Shown piece after piece: positions 1 through 11,597 of a stretch of DNA of 64,000 nt. Both the position numbers and the translations under genes were made by a program. The notes beneath the pieces were generated by a model. It saw nothing but the letters and a program-made list of their open reading frames with translations, was not told the origin of the DNA and searched no databases. Source of the stretch: Ophiobolus disseminans (Eukaryota; Ascomycota; Dothideomycetes; Pleosporales; Phaeosphaeriaceae); NCBI GenBank assembly GCA_010093685.1, contig MU006233.1, forward strand, positions 620,001 through 684,000, read 5' to 3'. Each line of letters starts with the position of its first letter. Positions within the stretch are counted from its first letter, which is position 1.

Positions 1-2
1 CG

Positions 3-488
3 CATATCCCGCTCGTCGCGTCTGGTGGTATTGTTGACGGACGAGGCGTTGCTGCTGCTCTTGCGCTTGGGGCTCAAGGCGTGGTCATGGGCACGCGATT
101 TCTGGCCGCGGAGGAGGTGATCATTCACCCTAAGTACCAAGCTGCTGTGCTGCAGGCACGAGATGGCGGTCAGGTGACAGCGCGATCGAAGCTCTTCGAT
201 CAATTGAGGGGCCCGAGCATCTGGCCGGAAGCATATGATGGACGCAGCTTGGCCATTCAGAGCCATAAAGACTTTGTTAGTGGAGTGAGCCTCGAGAGTC
301 TCCGAACGACCTACAAGGAAGCAGTGGGTGCGGAGGATAAGGGCTACGATACGGATTTACGTGGAAGAGCAGCTATCTGGGCAGGTACTGGTGTAGGATT
401 GGTGAACAATGTTGAGAGCGCAGCGAAGGTTGTGCAGGATGTGAGGGCAGAGACGATGGAGATTCTGTCGAGAGGTGCGAAGCTATGA
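3..488 (+). CDS. Nitronate monooxygenase (2-nitropropane dioxygenase family), 3' part
   Basis: C-terminal part of an FMN-dependent nitronate monooxygenase, which oxidises alkyl nitronates to carbonyl compounds. The reading frame is open from base 3 to the TGA at 486-488, so the start lies outside the window. The visible segment carries the glycine-rich phosphate-binding stretch ASGGIVDGRG, followed by ALALGAQGVVMGTRFLAA, which closes the TIM barrel in this family. The last 100 residues fit the variable C-terminal helical part. No intron is visible in this portion. The family assignment is firm; the substrate is not known. Confidence 0.85.
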   Translation, partial: HIPLVASGGIVDGRGVAAALALGAQGVVMGTRFLAAEEVIIHPKYQAAVLQARDGGQVTARSKLFDQLRGPSIWPEAYDGRSLAIQSHKDFVSGVSLESLRTTYKEAVGAEDKGYDTDLRGRAAIWAGTGVGLVNNVESAAKVVQDVRAETMEILSRGAKL

Positions 489-2083
489 ACCACCTGGGCA
501 GTGTTTCTTGAGGTGAGAGTGAGAAGATGAAGTCGGTCGCAAGAGCTTCCCACCTGCCCAAGTGGCAAGAGGCAGTTCCATCCGACAAAACATGTCAAAA
601 CTTATCAATAACTCATACAACCACAAAACATAGTGCTCATCCACATCAACAGCCACGACTGCATTGTCTCCAGCAGAGATTGATGTTGATGCCTCCGAGA
701 ACTCTCTGGGATATATCTCGCAGAGCTAGCAGAGCAGTGTTTAGACAAAAAAGTCTTACTGAGCACATCCAGGTTCTTCTATCACGTTTGCAACAATAAA
801 GCGTTGTGCATTGCGGAATGTCGAAGCACGCAATGTGAACATCTGATAACAAACAAACGCCACACCAGACGCGATTCCGGCGTGAAGAGCGCTAGCGCAC
901 TAGTGGCTGATTAGCCTGCGCCACGCATCGGCCCGGGGCCGGTGGAATACGCCCGCAGCTCACGCCACCGTTCCTTCGTCGTGCTTAGGGATCCACCAAT
1001 GTGGACTACAAAACCGGTGCATTACCAAATACGAGCTCCTTGGTATGCGTACAGGCGTCCCTGTGACGACATTGACTCGCGCGGTGCTGTGTGTTTCGGA
1101 CCGAGGTATGTGATTTCCAGACCAACCTACTGGCATTTGTTAAGGTTCTGAGAATCTGTCATATTGCTGTTGGGTGAGTTGTATCTGACCACGCGCCAGG
1201 CGCCCGGGCGCTGCTTAGCAGAGCACTTTAGGAGAACCCCTTCTGCGTTCGTAGCTTGAGCAAGCGTCACTAGACTAGCAACTTGGCGAAAAGCGGTGGA
1301 CTTAGCCTTGTGAGGCCCTGCCTATTTGAACCCGACCGGGAGGATCGCCCACGCGAGTCTTGACTCAGTTTTCTTGGAATGACAGCAGAAAACTGACCAC
1401 CGCGGCTGTACTTCACATTCGGTCCGGATCGCACAGCATGACAACCTGCGCATGAAGCGAAGGAGCTCGTGTATCTTGAACGCTACCTAGGTAAGGCTAC
1501 ACCACAGTTGGAGTAAGGCCGAGCACTCAAGAAATACGAGCTCCTTCGTTGTGTGCTGTTTTCTTAAGCAGAAGGTTAGAATTGCGCTAATGCGCGATCC
1601 ATCACATCGTTTTCATGGAAGCAAGAAAGGGAAGCATGTACCGCAGAGCAGACGTTGCTCAAGTGGCACTTGTTCAGGTTATAGCAAGCTCGTATTCAAC
1701 GGGCAACTCTCAACCGTGGAGCGAAGTAGAAGCTGAGGCGCTTGCAGGTCAATGTTGAGAGCGAGTATTCCGGTGGTAGGAGCGAAGTGACACAGTGATT
1801 CTCACCCTAGTGTAGCATTCACTTATTGGCAGACCGCATCTAAGTGGTGACCAAACCCACTCGAGAGCGCTTCCTTACATGGACAGTGGATCTGTGAGTG
1901 GGCGACTTGCTCTTGAACACGTTAAACGTTGTTGCCTTGCGACTATGCATGAACTCAGCCATTGCTTACTTTGGAGACTTTTGTATCTGAGGCATCTTGT
2001 CATGGAAGTGGTCAGACATAAACGAAGAGCGCAATCGAATATGACATTTGGCTGTTCGTAGCGGCAATGGCTTTCATTATAGG
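489..2083. other. Intergenic, no gene recognised
   Basis: About 1.6 kb with only short frames on either strand. None has a recognisable domain or convincing splice context. No transposon ends or tRNA were seen. Confidence 0.5.
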
Positions 2084-3251
2084 CTAAGCCTTTGATGGAT
2101 AGTTGCTAATATGAATACTCGTCGTCCTCTTGATGACAGGTTCTAGAGGTATGTTGCTATCCTGGCTCCTGTTGTCGAGGCTGATTCTTGTCTCCTCTAG
2201 ATCGTCCCGCCCATATGGACCATCATCATGACTCTTCATATATCCGCTCTTGTTCCTACTCGTGTTCGTGCCGGTCCCGTAGCGCGCAGTGTTATTCGTT
2301 GATGTCAAGGTCTTCTCTCCCCTGATCGAAGCCCATATCATTCGACTGAGAGCAAGATTCGTTGCGATTATTCCCAGGTGAAGCTCGGTGTTTGCCCATA
2401 TGGCGGCGATGGCATAGTCGTATGAGAGATCGGCGGTCTTGATCCCCAAAGACGAGGCGCGAACGATAGCGACAGCGGTCGCGATTAGACCAAGCGACAT
2501 CAAGCCGCACACTCCAATTTTCGTCCTCAACGTTATCTTCACATTCCACAGCACGACCACAGGAAGAAGCGCGCAGATGAGATCGGTGACGACCGAGTAT
2601 GCTATTATGAGATTAGCAACTGTATGATAGTAGTGCTATGAGTCCTTGACATACCGACTTGGACGTAGATGGAGTAGATCCTGACCTGAGTAGGCCAACA
2701 TTTTCCACCAGGCATCGATTTCCACGACTTCTGAATCGGATTGCACTGTGAAAGAAGCACAATGATCGGCTCAATGTTGGTCAACACCAGTCCGGCCATC
2801 ATGGCGAAAAGACATCGCCGCAGGATCTTCTCGTTCTTGATGCGCAATATCAGGAGGCATATACTACATTTCAGCAAGCAGATGTTTGTGAATAAGAATA
2901 TTTGCGTCATCCATGTCAAGAAATTGACATATTCGTAATTCGCCTGGGAAAGGTACCATCGATGGCGGCCGTTTCCGTGCTTGACAGATACGATCTGCAG
3001 GCTTGTTCGAATTATGGCTAAGACGCAGCATACCGAGATGGCATAGTCATCCTATCAAGATCAGCAACGAGCATGGGGGTTCAGAGATATGCAGGACGAA
3101 CCCATCCCAGCGCACGGCGCCTCCCTCGAGCCCACAACCTCAATGCCGTAGTAAAAATGGTGAAGGCCGTCAAGGTGCATGTAAGGGTGAGCAACGTTCC
3201 TCCCATGGATTCATCCGGAGGGAGAGGATTGGGTGGTATGACAGTTGCCAT
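2084..3251 (-). CDS. Pth11-like integral membrane protein (fungal rhodopsin domain)
   Basis: Three exons on the minus strand: 3251-3102, 3051-2655 and 2601-2084, giving 354 residues. The introns are 50 and 53 bp; the second has a TTGCTAATC branch site. Exon 1 ends in RRALGW and joins DDYAISV, recreating the family motif LGWDDY after the first transmembrane helix. Later family features are the Cys in GGKCWP and the AYSVVTDLICALLPVVVLW helix. The C-terminal tail of about 90 residues is polar and probably cytoplasmic. The fungal rhodopsin/Pth11-like family includes putative surface receptors of filamentous fungi, many of them expanded in plant-associated species; the ligand here is unknown. The start was chosen at the ATG that puts a hydrophobic helix (TLLTLTCTLTAFTIF) near the N terminus. 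Confidence 0.85.
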
Positions 3252-4189
3252 CGTCGTGTTCGAGACTGTAGTAACAAAAAGCTTAGGACTTAATTATTTG
3301 AAGCGAATCAATGGCATCTTCAGGGTTTCCTATCAAATAAGGGTACACAAGATCAGCACGCAAAAAGCAAACCTAACCATAGCCATGGGGCAATGTTCAG
3401 CGAGACCCACCCGAGTGGGCGAACCATATGTGTCACACGGAGATGGCAGGATTACCTCATGCAGTACTGGTTTGATTGCAGGGAGTCCCCTGTAGCACAT
3501 CCGATCGGCCCGAGATTTATTACCTCTCGTCCTGCATCATGCGCAATCTCAGAGCCTCAACAAATCCTTTGCGCTTATTTCCTTTTTTAACACAGCAGAA
3601 CCACCACAGCAGCATAATCGTCGAGGTTGTAGCTTAGTAGTGTGGGATTCTGGTGTCGGTGTCAACATCCCGACTTCATAGCCGGCCAGTCAACTTCACC
3701 CGCAGGTTTGCACCGGTGTGCCTAATGATGGTCCATTAGCTTGACACCAAAACGCGCCTTCGCTGCAGACCAATGTTAGCGCTGCAGCAGCGTCAAACTA
3801 TGTTATTGCCGCCATGCCCGCCGTCGACGTCAAATGCGTCAAAAATACAATGCTTTTCACCAAGTCTCGACAGACTAGCACACACACCTTCCCGCAAGAA
3901 GATCGTGCCTGGCGTTAGAGGCGGCTGATGAAATGCAGGCTAAAGCTGGCAGGCTTCGGTTAAACATTAGATCTCGTTTTGGCGAATAAACCGCTTCCCC
4001 TTAGCCCATCAGGTACACGCCCGAACAGCCCCTCGGATCAATGATCGAAGTCCTGCTAGTGCGAGCAAGGTCTACCTAGCATGCAACACGGAAACTGGAG
4101 CATTCATTTTTGGCTGCTTCCATCCTTCGTCTGCAGGTTCTGGCCCCTTCAAACTTTACCGGCACTCTCTGTTTTAGCCAACGACAACA
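3252..4189. other. Divergent intergenic region
   Basis: About 0.94 kb between the head-to-head Pth11-like gene and the GMC oxidoreductase, so probably both promoters. No coding signal or clear regulatory motif was recognised. Confidence 0.4.
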
Positions 4190-6066
4190 ATGAAGACTTG
4201 GGCGTTCGGCTTTGTTGCCACCAGCTTGGTGGTATATGCTAGTGCAGCGGTTGTGGGGCGTGAGAGCATCGAGCGTGAGGACGCGAGCTCGTATGACTTT
4301 GTGAGTGGCTTTGAGCTGATTGCTTGCCAGTCAGCCCGTTGTGTATCCCGATTCTAATGAGTTCGTAGATAATCGTAGGGGGTGGTACCGCCGGTCTCGC
4401 CGTAGCTTCTCGTATCAGCATCGATCTACCAAACTACAGTGTACTCGTGATCGAGGCTGGACCAGATGGACGTCAAGAACCAGGTATCACCATTCCTGGT
4501 CGCAAAGGCTCTACTTTGGGAGGAAAGTATGATTGGAACCTTACCACGGTCGCACAACCTTCCGCCAACAATCGCGTCTTCTCACAAAACCGCGGAAAAG
4601 TCCTCGGGGGTAGCTCAGCTCTCAACCTCATGACATGGGATCGTACTTCCGTTGCTGAACTGGATGCCTGGGAGAAGTTGGGCAACAAGGGATGGAACTG
4701 GAAGAGCCTCTACCCCGCGATGCTGAAGGCTGAGATGTTCCTGCCTTCTCCAGAGTATGGCAATCAAGGCGTGGGCAAGACCGGACCAATCAAGACCCTC
4801 ATCAATCGGATCTTTCCTCGACACCAGTCTTCGTGGATACCCACCATGAACAATCTTGGCCTCGCGACCAACAGGGAGTCTCTCAACGGCAATCCTATTG
4901 GTGTGTCTACCCAGCCAGGCAACGTCAACCCAGACTACACCCGTTCCTACGCACCGGAGTACCTCAAGCTCGCCAAGAAAAACCTCGTGTTAAAGCTCGA
5001 AACTCGGGTCGCCAAAGTGAACTTCATCAAAGGCGGAACTGCGACCGGTGTGACCCTCGAGAATGGTACCGTTCTGAATGCCCGCAAAGAGGTCATCCTA
5101 TCAGCTGGCTCTTTCCAAACACCAGGCCTGCTCGAGCTTTCCGGTATTGGTAATGCCAACTTGCTCAAACAGCTTGGTATTCCAGTCGTTGTTGACCTTC
5201 CGTCCGTCGGCGAAAACTTCCAAGACCATATCCGTATCCAGGCTTCGTTTCAGCTCAAGCCCGAGTACCCATCGTTTGATGTCCTCAGAAACACGACTCG
5301 TGCGGCCGCGGAGCTCGCCCTGTACAACTCGGATCAGGTCTCGCTATACGACTACACCGCCAGTGGTTACTCGTATTTCCCTTGGTCAGTCGTTTCCAAG
5401 GCTACCTCTGAGAGTTTGCGCGCGCTTGTCGAGAGCGACACGAGTCTCACGTCAGCCGTTGACAAGGTCAAGAAGAGTTACTTCTCACCAGCAATGAGTG
5501 CCAAGGTCCCTCAGCTCGAAGTCATCTTTTCAGATGGCTACACTGGTGTCAAAGGGTACCCAGCTGCAAACTCGTCTCTTTTCGGTATTGGCACATTCGC
5601 CTTGATCGGTGTCGTGCAGCACCCACTCAGCAAAGGAAATGTCCACATTACCTCACGGAACATCAGCGTCAAGCCCGCCATCAACCCAAACTACCTCTCT
5701 CACCCATACGACCTCCAGGCCGCGACCAACCTCGCCAAGTTCCTCCGCACGATTGCATCCGCCAAGCCAATGAGCGACCTCTGGACCGAGGAGTACGAGC
5801 CTGGCAAGGCTGTTCAGACCGACGAAGACTGGAAGAAGTATGCTTTGGCCAACACCCTAAGCATCTACCACCCAATTGGTACCTGCGCTCTGCTTCCAAG
5901 GAAAGATGGTGGTGTTGTGGATGAAAAGCTCCAAGTGTATGGTACCAAGAAGTTGAGAGTTGTCGATGCTAGCATCATCCCTTTGCTGCCGAGTGCGCAT
6001 ATCCAGACGCTTGTGTATGGTATCGCGGAAAAGGCGGCGGGGATGATCATCGAGGCGCACAAATAG
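4190..6066 (+). CDS. Secreted GMC-family FAD oxidoreductase
   Basis: Two exons, 4190-4300 and 4369-6066, giving 602 residues. The 68-bp intron has a CTAAT branch site and ends in CGTAG. A signal peptide (MKTWAFGFVATSLVVYASAA) is followed by the FAD-binding motif IIVGGGTAGLAVA, which is assembled across the splice junction. Other GMC hallmarks are GKVLGGSSALN, the AGSFQTPGLLELSGIG signature, and a C-terminal block with HPIGTCALLPR and RVVDASIIPL. The likely active-site pair is His in YHPIGTC and His in SAHIQTLVYG. A second His here resembles glucose oxidase rather than the His/Asn pair common in alcohol oxidases. It is likely an extracellular alcohol or sugar oxidase or dehydrogenase making H2O2; the substrate cannot be fixed from sequence. 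Confidence 0.9.
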
Positions 6067-6857
6067 GCGGAAACCCCATACAGTGTCGACAGAATGCGAC
6101 AGGTCTGTTGGAAATAATGGTAATTAGGTAGCTGAAGTGTTTGTAGCACAAGAAATGCTTTGGTCACATTCGAATGTTCCGCGTTGCCCAGTTGTTGGGT
6201 GTGATGTGATGTGCGGGGATCGCCACTCATCGGCTGCGCCTGCCCCCTCACTCGTATTGCGTTTCGCCATCCATTCAAACATTCGTACAAGTCGACCTTC
6301 TGCTTTTGAATGTCATTGCAAACGAGGATTAAGTCCAAATATATCGCATCGGGTATCCCTCACTATGAGTCGCTCATCAAAAGTGGGGTCCTGGAGCCAG
6401 GATACAACCTGGCATTCGCCACGTTGGGTGTCCGCGCTGTCAAAAGTGCAACAGTCAGCATCGTGACAAGCCCTTGGCAGAACGGGCAACAGCCTACCAT
6501 CGACGAGCTGTTACAAGGCTGTGTTTGTTCTTCTTCTCGTGGGACCTCAAACTCATTATAATATTCGTGGATTCGGATAAAATTGCATCAGGCGTTCTAC
6601 GATCGGCAACTCACCTTACCGAATGAGGAACAAAACCTGGCCAAGAAATCTGACATGGCTGAACACTGCCATCTTGTTAGTGGACCTTCCTCAGCCCTGT
6701 AGGACTTGTGCATCAACAGCATTCAAACCTTTCAAGGCAATAAATATGTAGGAGACCCCGCTCTGCTGGTCGTACTTCCGGTCAGAAAATATCAAATCCC
6801 ACGCTACACAGGATTTATACGCCCTAGAACTGAGCTTAATCCCGCCATCCGCCTAGC
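6067..6857. other. Intergenic with one unassigned short frame
   Basis: About 0.79 kb. A plus-strand frame around 6310-6561 (83 codons from an ATG) includes a protein-like stretch (YESLIKSGVLEPGYNLAFA) but has no recognised domain and no clear exon partners. It may be a relic or chance, so it is not called as a gene. Confidence 0.35.
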
Positions 6858-8824
6858 ATGAAGAAGTCTGAAAATGGAGAAAACAAAGCAACTCGCCAAT
6901 GCTGGGAGTGTCTCAAACGCCGATTGGTTTGCGACCACACATTACCCCACTGCAAGAAGTGCCAAAAGACCGGAAAAGACTGTCCCGGATATGATGAGCA
7001 GAAACCATTGCAATGGGTACAGCCCGGGAAAGTCACCTCAAGACGGAGAAAGAAGGACAGCCCGCCAAAGATCTACACTGCTCCCTCAAGCCAGGTGACG
7101 AAATGCAAACCCAGAGAACCTATATTAGACTCAGGACTGCGTTCGGCACTGTGCACAATCACAAAACCTGAAGATCCAATCTTTGACCCAGAGGAATGGC
7201 AAGCATTCTTCTTTGCCTCAGAATTGCCAACTGAAGGTGACTTTGCCGAAATCTTCGAGGAATCTCCAGGTGAGGTTCCAAAAGCACCTGCTAGTTTCGA
7301 TCTTTCAAGGGTAGGTGAGGTCGATCAAATCTTCGCCTCTGGTGGTAGAGAAAGAATCGAAGAAGTGTTGGAAAAAGGACTCGTGGAACAAGCCGTCCAG
7401 ATGATGGGCCCAAAAAAGAATCCACTTAAGCGACTCGAACGCATCCTTCGTCTTATGCAGATAAACGATCTGCCGAACTATAGCTATCTGACTAACGAGA
7501 CCAACGAAATTGTGCAGGCAGTCAACTACTGTACGTTATATACTCTGTGGACTATTGTGAGTCAGTCACTAACTGTCTTAGACAACGTACGCATACAACC
7601 GGCAGCAATAGTATGCGGAGAATTAGCGCCCAATCCAGCGATCATACAATTTCCCCTAAACGCGTTACACGTACTTCCACCAGCCATACATCATACCATC
7701 GTCTGTTTGGCGGTCAATCATTTCATTCACACCCTGCCTGTCGGCGCTGACAAATCAACGATTGTGATGAACCGGTCGAAAGTGTACCAGCATCGCGGCG
7801 CTGCCATCAGATTCTTGAGTCAATATGTAGCCAAGGATAAGACGAGATGTAGCGACATGTCTATCGCAAGCATTATGATGTTTATGAGCATGGAGGTGAG
7901 CACACTATGATAAGATAAATCGAATCGACGGGTGTACTAATGAATTCAGCTACAAAATCCCGCAATGGCAGACTGGCGTTCCCACGCCAGCGGCATGAAG
8001 CAACTCGTCGACATGCGCGGCGGCCTCAGAACCTTATTAAAAGAGTCACCACACCTCTCACCAACACTCGTCGTCTACATCCTGTACGTACCATCCCGCT
8101 CACTCAACCACATCCAAGCACTAACACACGCCCCAGCATCATAACCATAGCCAACACCTGCAGCCCCTCCTGGGACCAACTCTCCCTCAGCGGCACCCCC
8201 GCCTCCAACGTCGCCGACATAACCGCCGTCTACGACCTCATCTTCCCCTATACCCTCTGCCCCACCACACTCTTCATCTCCATCCTGCACACAAACCACC
8301 TGCGCAACGCCGCCGCAGCCGTCCTCTTCACAGGCGACTTCGACCCCAACCACACCATGCAAGCCCACGACATCCTCGCCAGCATCGAAGCTTTTAGCCC
8401 CGCGGACTGGGCGCAGCCCGGCCCGCATTTCGCGGAATGGCTCCTCGTAGGGAATATATACCAATCCGCCATCGCGCTGTATTGTACCATGGCCCTTCAA
8501 TCCCTCACCATCCTGCCCAACACGCTCGAAATGAACGCCATGCGCAGCGTGCACGGCGACCAATTGATGCAGAGTCTGCGTCAGGCGCTGCAGTCCCCGC
8601 GGCTGCAGGGCTTCATGATCTGGCCGCTGGTGGTTGCGGGCGTGGAGGCGGGGTACAGGGACGAGGCGACACGGTACTGGGTGGGGCGCGAATTTGGAAA
8701 CTTGAGTCGCGCGCTGGGGACGAGTAGTCCGTTGAAAGCGGAGGCGGTGTTGAGGCGGTATTGGCAGAAGGAGGAGCGGGGGTGGGATGAGTGCTTTGAT
8801 AGGCCGTATGTTTTTGTTATTTAG
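6858..8824 (+). CDS. Zn2Cys6 transcription factor with fungal-specific TF domain
   Basis: Four exons (6858-7530, 7582-7895, 7950-8083, 8137-8824) give 602 residues. Introns are 51, 54 and 53 bp with CACTAAC, TACTAAT and CACTAAC-type branch sites. Residues 15-45 hold a binuclear zinc cluster, CWECLKRRLVC then HCKKCQKTGKDC, with spacing C-x2-C-x6-C-x6-C-x2-C-x6-C. A basic linker (SRRRKK) follows. The rest is helical and resembles the fungal-specific TF domain 2 type. The first intron is a multiple of three without an in-frame stop, so intron retention would keep the frame open and add 17 residues. The regulated genes are unknown; the neighbouring secreted oxidoreductase is on the same strand but there is no direct evidence of a link. 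Confidence 0.85.
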
Positions 8825-9155
8825 ATGGGAGGGGTGGTACGATATAGAACGTTTACTTGTGAACATGAGCGTCATTTGTTCAGTCCGGATCTCAGTTATG
8901 GAGTGCGTGGCAATTTGCTTCGATGCTCGCAGCATGATTGGTCCCGGAGCGAGACAGCCATTTCTAAATGGAGGTTCGATGCACATACTCGAGATGGCGG
9001 TGTACTAGCGTTGCTATTGCGCATCTAATGAAGCGGGCGGCTTGCTAGACTTTGAAGATCATGCTCTTGTGTTTCATAAATTTTCGTAAGCTATTTCTAC
9101 AGAAAACTATTCACTTACTTCCCAACAGCCCAACCTCAAAAATACTCACCATCCC
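8825..9155. other. Convergent intergenic region
   Basis: About 330 bp between two convergent genes. Nothing was recognised beyond a pyrimidine-rich run close to the end of the next gene. Confidence 0.4.
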
Positions 9156-9716
9156 CTACCTCCGCACCTTTCTCTCACTCCTCTCCCTCTCCCTCCTCCT
9201 CACCTCCCTCTCGATTTCCGTCTCCCTCCTCTGCCTCCTTCTCTCCGCTTGAACCTGCCTCTCAAGCTCCGCTTCCCTCTGCTCCCTACCCACCTCCCTC
9301 TGCTCCCTACCCACCTCCCTCTGCTCCCTACCCACCTCCCTCTGCTCCCTNNNNNNNNNNTCCCTCTGCTCCCTACCCACCTCCCTCTGCTCCCTACCCA
9401 CCTCCCTCTGCTCCCTACCCACCTCCCTCTGCTCCCTCTCACGGCGTCGCTCATCTCTCTCCCGCTCCTGTCTCACGCGCTCCATTTGCCGCTGATACTC
9501 TTTTCTGGCTCTCTGGCTCTCCGAGTCGCCAGGTCGATCTGCAGGCAATGGCGGCGGCGCAGGAGCGTTCCAGGTGCCAGTGCGCAGGTTGAATTGCGCA
9601 TCGGGGATGTCGTCGAGTGCTTGGGCTGTGAGATCGCCTGAGGGTCTGCGGTTGCGCGCGGTGTTACTGTTAGTTACATTTTCTAGGTTTTCCCAGTGGA
9701 CGTGGCGGCTGGGCAT
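9156..9716 (-). CDS. Charged coiled-coil-like repeat protein, interrupted by an assembly gap
   Basis: Single-exon frame of about 186 codons, starting at the ATG at 9716 (MPSRHVHWENLENVTN). The N-terminal 70 residues are ordinary and proline-containing. From about residue 75 the protein is almost entirely Arg, Glu and Gln, with a heptad-length repeat REQREVG, likely a long charged helix or coiled coil. Ten N bases at 9351-9360 fall inside the repeat. Both flanks remain in the same frame, but only because the placeholder length happens to allow it, so the true copy number and protein length are unknown. There is no signal peptide or membrane segment. Function is not recognised. Confidence 0.55.
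   Translation of the reverse strand: MPSRHVHWENLENVTNSNTARNRRPSGDLTAQALDDIPDAQFNLRTGTWNAPAPPPLPADRPGDSESQRARKEYQRQMERVRQERERDERRREREQREVGREQREVGREQREVGREQRXXXXREQREVGREQREVGREQREVGREQREAELERQVQAERRRQRRETEIEREVRRRERERSERKVRR
9274..9438. repeat. 21-bp tandem repeat with an N gap
   Basis: Tandem copies of a 21-bp unit (ctccctacccacctccctctg, split here as its sequence phases) encode REQREVG on the minus strand. About three units are visible on each side of the ten N bases. Conserved phasing across the gap would need 7 missing bases modulo 21, so ten N is a placeholder and copies are probably missing. Confidence 0.85.
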
Positions 9717-10178
9717 TTTGGTGGATGCTATCAAGTATTTGTGCTTGGCGTTAGTAGTTTTTGTAAGTTATTCTTGGAGTGCTATTCCAAAGGGTATTGA
9801 GGAGGTGTGCGGAGCGTTTGTAAGGAGAGGTTGGAGGATCGAGCATTTATACTGCGGTTTCGATATGATGTGACGATGACATTCAGCATGCAAATTAACT
9901 GGATGTCATCGCATGAGCACTCAAGCCTTTTCGATTCGTTGGGCCAACGAATATCTTGACGTGTGCTGATTAAAAAATGCTCTGGTGCTTCAATGCATGA
10001 TCTATTACGGTGGCTGCAGATCAATAAACCACTAGAATCGACGTCATAAAGCGAATGGGAAGTCAACAAGCTAAATCAAAGTGATCTCGTGCGAATTTGG
10101 GTATATGTGATGTACAGAATAAGACAGAAGAGAATATCGATGCAGGATACCGTGGCTGGGTAGTTGACGAACCACGGC
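9717..10178. other. Intergenic, no gene recognised
   Basis: About 460 bp between two minus-strand genes. It should hold the promoter of the charged repeat protein and the 3' end of IST3. No other feature was seen. Confidence 0.4.
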
Positions 10179-11165
10179 TCATGAGCGTGAACGCCGGGGG
10201 GGTCGGGCTCGGTATGGCAACGGTGAGCGCTTCGACCGTGAATGAACCTCTTCTTCATCGTCAGACGAACGGCGTGGTTCCCGCTTGACTTCATGGCCAT
10301 GACGCCTTTCTCGGCTGCGATCGTGACCATGTGATCGCTCCTTGTCTCCCAACTCACCGCGGTGTCTCGACTTCCTATGCCGGCGGTCGTCGTCCGAGTC
10401 TCTGTCGCAGCTTCTTCGGTCGTCTTTACGCCGCGAGTGCTTTGAGCGGGCGCCATCCTCTCCTTCATCTTTGATCCTTCTCCTGTCTCTGTCACGATGT
10501 CGCTCGTGTGACCCATCTTTGCGATGATGCTTTTCCTGTCTTCGCGCTCGTTCCTTCTCTTTACGCTGAGCCTTCTGGAGCTTCTTCAATGCATCATCGA
10601 CCTTCTCCTGCTGCGTCTTGATCATGGAATCCCGCATTGGATCGTCTTCATCTAGCTTCTCCACAAGTCGACCGAGCTCGATCTCCTCGGGCAAGAGTGG
10701 CCGGTCCTCGTCCTCGTCGCTGTCACTGTCGGTCTTCCGCCTCTTCTTCCGTCCACCATCTGATTCGTCGCCAGGATCGAGATCGAGCTCGCCCATGGTG
10801 TTATCTCGCATATCTTCGTCGTCCCTGGGTTTATACCGCGCGTGATCCACTTTAACCACGCGATCCATGATCGATGACCCGCCCAGGTTGTCTACTGCAA
10901 GATCGCAGCTTCTTTGGTCCTCGTATTTGATCCAGGCGAAGCCACGTGACTTTCCCGTCTCTTTGTCGCGCGCAAGCTTAACCCACACGGGCTCGCCATA
11001 TTGCGAGAATATGGTTACGATGTCACCCTCAGAGAGCTCGAATGGCAAACCACCGATGTATACGAAGGCTGTATCGCGGTAGTCGGTGTGCCATGAGCCC
11101 TCTGTACCGATGCCAGACTCAAGCTCGCGCTTGTTGAGCTGCTGGATAGCGCGCACTGAGTTCAT
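10179..11165 (-). CDS. IST3: U2 snRNP / RES-complex RNA-binding protein Ist3 (Cwf29, RBMX2 type)
   Basis: Single exon, 328 residues, starting at the ATG at 11165 (MNSVRAIQQLNKREL). The protein opens with the conserved leader and then an RRM at about residues 31-111. RNP2 is VYIGGLPF and RNP1 is SRGFAWIKY, and the family block DLAVDNLGG and VDHARYKPRDDED follows. Ist3 binds Bud13 and Pml1 in the RES complex of the activated spliceosome, helping nuclear retention and splicing of pre-mRNA. The C-terminal half is an Arg/Asp/Lys/Ser-rich tail much longer than in yeast, typical of filamentous fungi. The frame stays open upstream to 11465, but the family start is the inner Met. The gene lies head to head with the dynein light intermediate chain gene. 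Confidence 0.93.
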   Translation of the reverse strand: MNSVRAIQQLNKRELESGIGTEGSWHTDYRDTAFVYIGGLPFELSEGDIVTIFSQYGEPVWVKLARDKETGKSRGFAWIKYEDQRSCDLAVDNLGGSSIMDRVVKVDHARYKPRDDEDMRDNTMGELDLDPGDESDGGRKKRRKTDSDSDEDEDRPLLPEEIELGRLVEKLDEDDPMRDSMIKTQQEKVDDALKKLQKAQRKEKERARRQEKHHRKDGSHERHRDRDRRRIKDEGEDGARSKHSRRKDDRRSCDRDSDDDRRHRKSRHRGELGDKERSHGHDRSRERRHGHEVKREPRRSSDDEEEVHSRSKRSPLPYRARPPRRSRS

Positions 11166-11597
11166 GATGGGGTTGTGTAAACAGACGGCGGAGGTGAGCG
11201 CTCGTGGGGAAGGCGCGGTCGGAATCGGTGTCGGATTCGAGTCTCGGTGTTTACGAAGGTTTAATTTTAGCGAATCGCATTTGATCGGAGTGCTTCTTGG
11301 TGACTTCGAAGAGTGGTAATCGGGTGGTCGTGGCTGAAGATGGTGTGTGTACTGGGTGCATGCGGAGGTGAGTTCCGCAACTTTTTGAAGCTCGGCCTTG
11401 GCACTGGACCCTGCGCAAAAGCATCCAGGAACATGGAGACATATGACAAACAATCCCCACACCATCCCACGAGCTATCCACTACGTGTCGCGTCGCGCTT
11501 GCCTATTCTACACACGACATCAACAACACCGTAAACAGCTATACGCAGCGGAAACCCAGCTATCACCTGCGATTGACAAGTCCGCAACACCTCCGCA
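11166..11597. promoter_or_regulatory. Shared divergent promoter, IST3 / dynein light intermediate chain
   Basis: A 432-bp interval between two head-to-head housekeeping genes. It must contain both promoters. No specific factor site can be assigned by eye. Confidence 0.5.

Noticed and set aside
8075..8986. 303-codon open frame on the minus strand
   Set aside because: Antisense to exon 4 of the Zn2Cys6 regulator, which has clear splice structure and domain continuity.
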